Translations under genes and position numbers: made by a program
From: Tragulus kanchil
Taxonomy: Eukaryota > Chordata > Mammalia > Artiodactyla > Tragulidae
Reading direction: 5' to 3'
Assembly (NCBI GenBank): GCA_022376925.1
Contig: JAIOJX010000002.1
Span: 135,914,831-135,978,830, forward strand
DNA: 64,000 nucleotides
The notes under the pieces: generated by a model
What the model was told of the DNA's origin: nothing
The model's database searches: none
The model's input: only the letters and a program-made list of their open reading frames with translations
Shown: positions 56,450 through 64,000 of the stretch, piece after piece
Layout of the letters: every line of letters begins with the position of its first letter
Position numbering within the stretch: position 1 is the first letter of the stretch

Positions 56450-57047
56450 CCTATTACACTTTGACTATCTATATTTAAGAACACATACACACAAAGAAGA
56501 TCGGAGTGTAGTATTTTTTAAGTCGGTTTCTACTTGTTAATTACAATGGCATTTATCTTATGTGAGAAACAGAAATAGAATGACCTATGCAAAACCCCCC
56601 ACAGTCTGAGAAGACGACACAGTGCACCTGCTGACTCTAGAGTCCTGTGCCAGAGGGTGAGACGCTACTCTAGCCCCTAGTGGGTCCGCCGTGTGCACAC
56701 GGGGCATCACCGGCACAAAGGCAATCCCATCTTAGAATATCACGCGGCCTGCACAAACGCTATATGATATGTGGAAATGATGCTATATAACCACATCCTT
56801 TTGGTTTTCTTTTTTTCACCTCTCAAGTGAACAGTGGGTTTTCACTCACCTATAAATACTTGGTTTGCTATTCTAGGATTTCGCAATATGTAAAGTACAT
56901 CACAAGGGCACAGAAGATCAGATTCACAAGAAGCTGCAAAGACACCAGATTCCTTTCCACCCCTGCTCTAAGCAGAGGCTGGATGGAATCCACTTGCATT
57001 GGAGTAGAGCACAGCTGCCTCCCCATCTCAGAAACAGTGTTCAGAGG

Positions 57048-57240
57048 AAGCTCCCTCGGTGGTAAGAATCTGCCTGCCGTGCAAGAGACCCAGGTTCGAT
57101 CGGTGGGTCGGGCAGATCCCCTGGAGAAGGGAATGGCAAGCCCCACCAGTATTCTCGCCCGGAGAATCCCATAAACAGAGGAGCCTGGTGGGCTGCAATG
57201 CATGGGGGTCACAAAGAGTTGGCCACAGTGGGAGTGAGTA
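57048..57240 (+). mobile_element. Bov-tA SINE
   Basis: Intact head and body to AGTTGGCCACAGTGGGAGTG. Confidence 0.88.
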
Positions 57241-57287
57241 ACACTTTCACACTTCCAAAATGAGGCAGCAGAGTAGGGACATGCATG

Positions 57288-57507
57288 CTCAGTCACTACA
57301 ACCGTGGCCGACTCTCTGTGACCCCATGGACTGTACCCGACAGGCTCCTCTGTCCAGGGGGTTCTCCAGGCAAGAATACTGGAGCGAGCTGCCCTGCCCT
57401 CTTCCAGAGGACAGATCTTCCTGACCCAGGGGATTGAATCCATACCTCCTGAGTCTCCTGCATTGGCAGGCGGGTTCTTTACCACTAATGCCACCTGGGA
57501 AGCCCAG
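57288..57507 (-). mobile_element. Bov-tA SINE, antisense
   Basis: TGCTCAGTCACTACAACCGT to TGCCACCTGGGAAGCCC. It forms a head-out inverted pair with 57048-57240. Confidence 0.9.
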
Positions 57508-57743
57508 AGTAAGGAGGTGAGAGCTGTAGTATGTGATGCAGATCAAAGTAAGGACACAGTCTGTGATGTCAAGTACAGGAAGGGCCGTCTTACGGAAGAG
57601 AGGCAAGACGGACTCAGCGTGGCTCCAAACGACCGCTCTGGGGTGTGTGGACAGGAGGGCATGCTGACCCACCCTGAGAGTCAGCACTGCCCGCCTGGAG
57701 TGGGAGAAGGTCATCAGCTATTTGAGACCTTTGGGGAGGGTCG

Positions 57744-57825
57744 ATTGGGCTGGCCAAAAAGTTTGTTCGGAGTTTTCCATAACATCCTAAGGAAAGCCCC
57801 CAAATGAACTTTCCGGCCAAGCAAA
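57744..57825. mobile_element. Mariner-derived palindromic MITE
   Basis: TTGGGCTGGCCAAAAAGTTT and, inverted, AACTTTCCGGCCAAGC form the near-palindromic short mariner relic common in ruminants. Non-coding. Copy at 58856-58937. Confidence 0.8.
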
Positions 57826-57998
57826 TAACAGCAAAATAAGCCAGGTAGGGACTGGGCTGAGCTGGATGGCTCGTGTCCCACCCAGCTGCTGCTCAATCTC
57901 CTGTACTCAGAAGGCATGGCAGGCATTTCCAGGCCTTCCGAGATTTTAGAAGCCACTGGAAATCCAGGTTTTCATGGGAAACTTCTCATTTTTAAATA

Positions 57999-58145
57999 GG
58001 AGCTAGTGAAGATTCTGCACTCCCAATGCAGGGGGCCCAGGTTTGACCCCGGGTCAGGGAACCAGATCCCGCACACCACAGCCAAAGATCTTGAGTGTCA
58101 CAACTAAGACGTGGCACAGTCAAATAAATAAACGAAATGCATTTT
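57999..58145 (+). mobile_element. CHR-type SINE, short form, 5' eroded
   Basis: AGTGAAGATTCTGCACTCCC, GGGGCCCAGGTTTGACCCC. Followed by an A/AAAT-rich stretch to 58229. Copy at 59111-59257. Confidence 0.7.
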
Positions 58146-58490
58146 TAAAAAATAAATAAAAATTTTAAAAAAAAATAAGTAAAAAAATAAAAAGATGAGC
58201 CAATGATTGAAAAAAAAAAAAAAAAAAGTACTAAATAGGCCAAAGAGAACACATTTCTGGCCTGCATGCGAGCCGTGTGGTGCTCTGGTTTGGAAAACTC
58301 ACACATCCAGAGCCTGGAAGGACTAGAACAGGGTCTCCCAGCCTCAGCAGTCTTGGCCTTTGGGACCTGGTAGGGCTGGGTCGTGAGACTGCCAGTGAGG
58401 TGCACTGTAGCACATTTAGCAGCCTCCCGGGCTCCATCTACCCTTCGCCCAACCAAGTCACAACAATCGGAAAAGGTCTCTGGGCTTTCT

Positions 58491-58730
58491 GGTGATCCAG
58501 TGGGTAAAGAGTCCGCCTTGCACTGCAAGGGGTACTGGTTCGATCCCTGGCCTGGGAAGATTCCACATACTGCGGAGTGGCGGACCAGTGTGTCCAATTA
58601 CCAGCCGGCGCTCTGGAGCGCATGCATCCAGAGCCAGAGCGCTATACTGAGAAAGCCCACTGCACTGGGAGGCCCACACAGGCCAAAGAATAAAGATGGA
58701 TGAAAACAAACCAATAAAACACCAATAAAA
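58491..58730 (+). mobile_element. CHR-variant SINE, copy cut at junction Q
   Basis: GGGCTTTCTGGTGATCCAGT head to AATAAAAGTGGCC. It lacks its A tail because duplication Q begins there; the intact copy is 59603-59870. Confidence 0.88.
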
Positions 58731-58855
58731 GTGGCCCCAAACGACCGCTCTGGGGTGTGTGGACAGGAGGGCATGCTGACCCACCCTGAGAGTCAGCACT
58801 GCCCGCCTGGAGTGGGAGAAGGTCATCAGCTATTTGAGACCTTTGGGGAGGGTCG

Positions 58856-58937
58856 ATTGGGCTGGCCAAAAAGTTTGTTCGGAGTTTTCCATAACATCCT
58901 AAGGAAAGCCCCCAAATGAACTTTCCGGCCAAGCAAA
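58856..58937. mobile_element. Mariner MITE, duplicate of 57744-57825
   Basis: Copy in duplication Q; the CHR-type SINE follows at 59111-59257. Confidence 0.8.
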
Positions 58938-59602
58938 TAACAGCAAAATAAGCCAGGTAGGGACTGGGCTGAGCTGGATGGCTCGTGTCCCACCCAGCTG
59001 CTGCTCAATCTCCTGTACTCAGAAGGCATGGCAGGCATTTCCAGGCCTTCCGAGATTTTAGAAGCCACTGGAAATCCAGGTTTTCATGGGAAACTTCTCA
59101 TTTTTAAATAGGAGCTAGTGAAGATTCTGCACTCCCAATGCAGGGGGCCCAGGTTTGACCCCGGGTCAGGGAACCAGATCCCGCACACCACAGCCAAAGA
59201 TCTTGAGTGTCACAACTAAGACGTGGCACAGTCAAATAAATAAACGAAATGCATTTTTAAAAAATAAATAAAAATTTTAAAAATAAATAAGTAAATAAAT
59301 AAAAAGATGAGCCAATGATTGTAAAAAGAAAAAAAAAAAGTACTAAATAGGCCAAAGAGAACACATTTCTGGCCTGCATGCGAGCCGTGTGGTGCTCTGG
59401 TTTGGAAAACTCACACATCCAGAGCCTGGAAGGACTAGAACAGGGTCTCCCAGCCTCAGCAGTCTTGGCCTTTGGGACCTGGTAGGGCTGGGTCGTGAGA
59501 CTGCCAGTGAGGTGCACTGTAGCACATTTAGCAGCCTCCCGGGCTCCATCTACCCTTCGCCCAACCAAGTCACAACAATCGGAAAAGGTCTCTGGGCTTT
59601 CT

Positions 59603-59870
59603 GGTGATCCAGTGGGTAAAGAGTCCGCCTTGCACTGCAAGGGGTACTGGTTCGATCCCTGGCCTGGGAAGATTCCACATACTGCGGAGTGGCGGACCAG
59701 TGTGTCCAATTACCAGCCGGCGCTCTGGAGCGCATGCATCCAGAGCCAGAGCGCTATACTGAGAAAGCCCACTGCACTGGGAGGCCCACACAGGCCAAAG
59801 AATAAAGATGGATGAAAACAAACCAATAAAACACCAATAAAAGTGGCCAAAATTTAAAGGAAAAAAAAAA
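59603..59870 (+). mobile_element. CHR-variant SINE, intact copy
   Basis: Ends GTGGCCAAAATTTAAAGG plus a 13-base A run. Flanked by AAAAGGTCTCTGGG on both sides. Confidence 0.9.
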
Positions 59871-59881
59871 AAAGGTCTCTG

Positions 59882-60236
59882 GGGCTTCCCTGGTAGTTCA
59901 GTTCAGTGGTAAAGAGTTCACCTGCCCATGCAAGAGACTCAGGTTCGAGCCCTGATCCAGGAAGATCCCACATGCTGCGGAGCAACTAAGCCCTTGAGCC
60001 ACAGCTATGGAGCCTGAGCTCTAGAGCCTCCGAGCTGCAAATACGGAACCCATGTGCTGCAACGACAGAAGCCCGTGTGCCCTAGAGCCTGAGTTCCACA
60101 ACAAGAGAAGTCACTGCAACAAGAAGCCTGTTCACCTCAACTAGAGAGCAGCCCCCACTCCCGGCAACTAGAGAAGAGCCTGTGGCAGCAGTGAAAACCC
60201 AGAATAGCCAAAAATAAATAAATAAATGATTAAAAA
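59882..60236 (+). mobile_element. CHR SINE (standard), inserted at the same target
   Basis: GGGCTTCCCTGGTAGTTCAG head, CAACTAGAGAGCAGCCCCC body, AAATAAATAAATAAATGATT tail. Followed by AAAAAGCTCTCTGG, a third version of the target. Confidence 0.9.
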
Positions 60237-60285
60237 AAAAGCTCTCTGGACATTCCACATCCTCCTCAGGCAACTAAACCTTACC

Positions 60286-60364
60286 TGGAAGTGGCAGCCC
60301 ACTCCAGTATTCTTGCCAGGAAAATCCCATGAATGGAGAAGACTGGTGAGCTATGGGGGTCTCA
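60286..60364 (+). mobile_element. Bov-A fragment
   Basis: GTGGCAGCCCACTCCAGTAT to GGGGGTCTCAAA. Confidence 0.7.
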
Positions 60365-60392
60365 AATATACATATGGTCCAAATATATACAT

Positions 60393-60560
60393 AGGCTTTC
60401 CTGATGGCTCAGGGGTGAGGAATCTTGCCTGGGTTGGGAAGACTCCCTTGGAGGAGGGCATGGCAACCCCCTCCAGGAATCTCGCCTGGAAAATCCCATG
60501 GACAGAGGAGCCCATCGAGCTGGATACGACTGAGTGACTAAGCAGCAGCAGCAGCAAGAG
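60393..60560 (+). mobile_element. Bov-tA SINE with (AGC)n tail
   Basis: GGCTTTCCTGATGGCTCAGG head and GAGCTGGATACGACTGAGTG end; (AGC)5 at about 60541-60556. Right half recurs at 61619-61690. Confidence 0.85.
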
Positions 60561-60654
60561 CCACTGAACCAGAACAGCATCCAACTCTCAGCCTCTAGGA
60601 TTTTACAGAAGCATCACTCATGACTCATGCAGTTTCTTACGTAAGAGCTCCCAC

Positions 60655-61020
60655 ATGAAGGACGGATTTACAGCTGCTTTGGAACTGGAATCCAGAGCCT
60701 GCATCTTTCATTTACTAGCTTGGCGACCTCTCGGAGGTCTGGCTTCCTTCTCATTACATCGGGAACACACAACCTCCCCTCTCAGCGCTGCGGAAAGAAG
60801 GCGGGGGGATCATTTATGCAAAGCACTGAGCCCAGCAGCTTAATAAGCACCAAAGGCATTTAATAAACATCCCTCCTTCCCTGGTGAAAAGGCAGCGCAG
60901 ATTCTGTAGTTGGAAGCACGTGGGAGCCAGAGTCAGAAACCCGGGACCCCAGTCAGGCCTCGGCCTCTTGGAGTTGTATGAGCTCCTCTGGGAGCCTCGT
61001 CCTAATACATAAATGATTAC
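60655..61020 (+). repeat. MIR-like relics
   Basis: 60680-60780 (ACTAGCTTGGCGACCTCTCG) and 60895-61015 have MIR-like core phrases. Copy at 61785-62150. Confidence 0.4.
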
Positions 61021-61123
61021 CGCCAGGAGGTGAGAAACGAGCCAGGTGGTTCGGTACAGCGCTTCGTACACCAATTAAAGCTGACGAATCGTACTATCAA
61101 ATCTTTTAAAGATTTGGGTCCTG

Positions 61124-61345
61124 CTGGCTTGGAGGTAAAGAATTCACCTGCAATGCAGGAAACCACCTGCAATGCAGATGACATGGGTTCGATTCCTGGA
61201 GTAGGAAGATTCCCCTGGAAAAGAAAAATTGCAACCTACTCCAGTATTCTTGCCTGGAAAATCCCACGGGTAGAGGAGCCTGGCGGGCTACAGTCCATGA
61301 GGTCACAAGAGAGGGACACAACTTAACGACTAAACCACTTCCATA
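61124..61345 (+). mobile_element. Bov-tA SINE with internal 18-base duplication
   Basis: CACCTGCAATGCAG occurs twice in the anticodon-arm region (61146 and 61164). Copy at 62254-62475. Confidence 0.85.
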
Positions 61346-62253
61346 AAGGAAAGAAGGAGCTCATCAACAAATCTGAGGAACTGAGAATGTAGTAACACCA
61401 GGGCAAGGTACAGGAGCAAAAAAACAGTCATAATAACCATAGGGATCCTGAACTTCCAGGTGCTTCCAGACAAGCAACTGCCAGCTGGTGACCCACAGGC
61501 CAAATCTGGCCACTGGTACATTTTTCTTACCCCCCACAGTATCACGGTGATTGTCTCATTTTCATTAAATGCCACCTAAACTGTCCTTAAAATCCAGATT
61601 TCAGGCTTTTCTTTTTGGGAAAATCCCATGGACAGAGGAGCCCATCGAGCTGGATACGACTGAGTGACTAAGCAGCAGCAGCAGCAAGAGCCACTGAACC
61701 AGAACAGCATCCAACTCTCAGCCTCTAGGATTTTACAGAAGCATCACTCATGACTCATGCAGTTTCTTACGTAAGAGCTCCCACATGAAGGACGGATTTA
61801 CAGCTGCTTTGGAACTGGAATCCAGAGCCTGCATCTTTCATTTACTAGCTTGGCGACCTCTCGGAGGTCTGGCTTCCTTCTCATTACATCGGGAACACAC
61901 AACCTCCCCTCTCAGCGCTGCGGAAAGAAGGCGGGGGGATCATTTATGCAAAGCACTGAGCCCAGCAGCTTAATAAGCACCAAAGGCATTTAATAAACAT
62001 CCCTCCTTCCCTGGTGAAAAGGCAGCGCAGATTCTGTAGTTGGAAGCACGTGGGAGCCAGAGTCAGAAACCCGGGACCCCAGTCAGGCCTCGGCCTCTTG
62101 GAGTTGTATGAGCTCCTCTGGGAGCCTCGTCCTAATACATAAATGATTACCGCCAGGAGGTGAGAAACGAGCCAGGTGGTTCGGTACAGCGCTTCGTACA
62201 CCAATTAAAGCTGACGAATCGTACTATCAAATCTTTTAAAGATTTGGGTCCTG

Positions 62254-62475
62254 CTGGCTTGGAGGTAAAGAATTCACCTGCAATGCAGGAAACCACCTGC
62301 AATGCAGATGACATGGGTTCGATTCCTGGAGTAGGAAGATTCCCCTGGAAAAGAAAAATTGCAACCTACTCCAGTATTCTTGCCTGGAAAATCCCACGGG
62401 TAGAGGAGCCTGGCGGGCTACAGTCCATGAGGTCACAAGAGAGGGACACAACTTAACGACTAAACCACTTCCATA
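62254..62475 (+). mobile_element. Bov-tA SINE, duplicate of 61124-61345
   Basis: Copy in duplication R, with the same internal duplication. Confidence 0.85.
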
Positions 62476-62742
62476 AAGGAAAGAAGGAGCTCATCAACAA
62501 ATCTGAGGAACTGAGAATGTAGTAACACCAGGGCAAGGTACAGGAGCAAAAAAACAGTCATAATAACCATAGGGATCCTGAACTTCCAGGTGCTTCCAGA
62601 CAAGCAACTGCCAGCTGGTGACCCACAGGCCAAATCTGGCCACTGGTACATTTTTCTTACCCCCCACAGTATCACGGTGATTGTCTCATTTTCATTAAAT
62701 GCCACCTAAACTGTCCTTAAAATCCAGATTTCAGGCTTTTCT

Positions 62743-63141
62743 GGAAAGCTGCAATATGCCCTTTTTGGTTGAGACCATGGCGTGGAGAGGCACGTGCCCA
62801 GTTCTTACTTGGCCTCAGCTACTCACTTATTTTACTAGCCTGGCAGCTCTAGGCATTTGAGTCTGTAACCTTGGCTTATCTAAAAAGCATCTGAACCTCC
62901 AGGGAGTACTTCAGTCAAGGCAGAACCCCACACCCAAGAGACACTCCCTCCCAGAGCCCTCCCTTGGTCATAAGTCCCTGGGGTAGACCTTCAGAGTCCT
63001 TTCCTCCTGGACACGACTCCATGACTAACCTTTCCTCAAGCTCCTCAGCCTGAGCACACCTTCCTCCAGGTAGGGCCCTGTGTCCACTAGATCATCTGCA
63101 TCAAGGATTTTCAAGCAACAAAACGCCTTTCCTCTTGCTGC
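62743..63141. other. Single-copy intron sequence
   Basis: Nothing recognised. Confidence 0.4.
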
Positions 63142-63230
63142 TGCTCTGCTGGGCTCAGCCATATCCTCCTATTTGCGACCCTATGCTTGCCAGGCTCCTC
63201 TGCCCATGGGATTAGACTGCAAAAGACCTG
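63142..63230 (-). mobile_element. Bov-A fragment, antisense
   Basis: TTGCGACCCTATGCTTGCCA then GGCTCCTCTGCCCATGGG. Confidence 0.65.
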
Positions 63231-63326
63231 ACTGGATGTTTCTTATTTCCTGACCAGTACCTTGGTTTCCCTTGAGGAGCCAGGGCTCCCCTACTCTTAG
63301 TCCCTGTGGTTATGATGAGATTAACT

Positions 63327-63561
63327 CCATGGCTCAGATGATAAAGAATCTGCCTGGAAAGAAAGAAAACAGAAAAAAAAAAGAATCTGCCTGGAATGCA
63401 GGAGCCTTGGGTTCCATCCCTGGGTTGGGAAGATCCCCCAGAGAAGGAAATAGCAACTCACTTCAGTATTCTTGCCTGGAGAATCCCCACGGACAGAGGA
63501 GCCTGGTGGGCTGCAGCCCAAGGGGTCACAAAGAGCCAGACACGACTGAGCCACTAAGCAT
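63327..63561 (+). mobile_element. Bov-tA SINE with an A-rich internal insertion
   Basis: AAGAATCTGCCTGGAA occurs at 63345 and 63382, separated by a 20-base A/G-rich stretch; otherwise a complete element to GACACGACTGAGCCACTAAG. Confidence 0.87.
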
Positions 63562-64000
63562 GGCACAGCTCCACACCCTTTCCTAGGGAGAAGCAGGGGA
63601 CCTTGTCAGAAGTGCTCAGTGTCAATCTTGAGCCTTTGGGGACAGTGACTGAGAAAAAAACCTTCTCAGTTCCTCTAGGACTAGAAATAAGGATGATGGA
63701 AGATGGGGGTGGGGGTCCTCCTGTGGATGCAGCTTGTCTGAGAGTGGAACCCCTGAATCCATCCCAGCCTGCAGCCAGACTCCTTTTGGTCACACCCAAG
63801 TCGATCAATTCCCATCTGCCCTTACGGCAGTTCGACATGGGTTTTCACGCAACCAAGAGAGACCTCATTAATACAAAAGAAATTTGAAAGGAGGGCTTGA
63901 AGATGGAAATCGAGCCAAAAGGCTTTCCTCAAGTTTTCTTCTGTTTTTGGTTACCTCCCCACGTCCAATAAGAACTGGCATCTGCCGTCCACTGTGAGCA
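63562..64000. other. Single-copy intron sequence at window end
   Basis: Complementary open frames of 94 codons (63603-63887 plus, 63554-63838 minus) have no recognised product. ARHGAP17 exon 1 is not seen. Confidence 0.4.

Larger units (their letters stand above)
54931..57112. repeat. Tandem duplication P, period 1095-1100
   Basis: Copy 1 54931-56019, copy 2 56034-57112. Copy 2 shows deletions at its left edge and a shorter A/T run; copy 1 breaks off inside a Bov-tA element at about 56019. Confidence 0.95.
57619..59849. repeat. Tandem duplication Q, period 1112
   Basis: Copy 1 57619-58735, copy 2 58731-59849. The junction lies at GTGGCC, which is both the tail end of a SINE and the start of the unit. 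Differences are confined to the A-rich stretch 58150-58230 / 59262-59340. Confidence 0.95.
60489..62742. repeat. Tandem duplication R, period 1130
   Basis: Copy 1 60489-61612, copy 2 61619-62742, starting in the 3' half of a Bov-tA element. The six junction bases resemble sequence found 18 bases further on after copy 2 (62759). Confidence 0.95.
8399..64000 (-). other. ARHGAP17: ARHGAP17 intron 1 (incomplete)
   Basis: Everything above the exon 2 acceptor should be intron 1, because exon 1 (start Met, MKKQFNRMKQ) is not found to the window end. At least 55 kb is shown, of which about 15.5 kb is duplicate sequence (E to R). No other gene is recognisable inside it. Confidence 0.65.

Noticed and set aside
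56868..57494. A 208-codon minus-strand frame
   Set aside because: Mostly translated Bov-tA sequence from an inverted SINE pair.
1..64000. CRISPR array, prophage, operon or endogenous retrovirus
   Set aside because: Mammalian introns and SINEs throughout; no short regularly spaced repeats, no LTR pairs and no viral gene remnants were recognised.

Overview
This is a stretch of ruminant nuclear DNA. Bov-tA SINEs and an L1 3' end of cattle L1 type are present, alongside many CHR-type (cetartiodactyl tRNA-derived) SINEs. It is mostly intron. Only two real exons are recognisable, both on the minus strand, and together they identify the gene as ARHGAP17 (RICH1/nadrin, a BAR-domain RhoGAP). Exon 3 lies at 926-1030. 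Exon 2 (40 nt) lies at 7207-7246 and appears again at 8359-8398. Exon 1 is not in the window, so roughly 8399-64000 is intron 1, 1031-7206 is intron 2 and 1-925 is the start of intron 3. No rRNA, functional tRNA, CRISPR array or other intact protein gene was found. Most longer open frames are SINE/L1 read-through or chance frames.

The dominant feature is a set of 18 separate tandem doublings (A to R). They are spread over the whole window and involve unrelated sequence each time, yet all have a period of about 1.07-1.16 kb (mean near 1.11 kb). Together they account for about 20 kb of the 64 kb. Copies are nearly identical in their interiors. Differences, mostly small homopolymer-type indels and short filler, gather at the junctions. 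Several doublings are chained so that short stretches occur three times (3145-5623, 31000-33450, 37156-39840, 39221-41660, 41165-43470). The simplest reading is an assembly artefact: overlapping contig ends of near-constant overlap placed side by side instead of merged. The duplication of ARHGAP17 exon 2 would then be false. A biological origin cannot be excluded from sequence alone.

Layout: 1-8700 holds ARHGAP17 exons 3 and 2 with duplications A-D, Bov-tA SINEs and old DNA-transposon relics. 8700-23400 holds L1 3' fragments, an antisense L1 (14690-16495), five insertions of an unusual CHR-like SINE and duplications E-F. 23400-36400 holds duplications G-I, MIR relics and an old L1 5' region broken up by SINEs. 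36400-44430 is a run of four chained duplications (J-M). 44430-54900 holds an L1 3' end, SINEs and duplications N-O. 54900-64000 holds duplications P-R, an old TIR transposon, a mariner-derived palindrome and two SINEs inserted one after the other at one target.

Besides the doubling pattern, the most interesting biology is a young-looking CHR-related SINE variant. It has about eleven independent insertions here, most flanked by clear target-site duplications, with three kinds of 3' tail, and one copy is nested inside a Bov-tA element.
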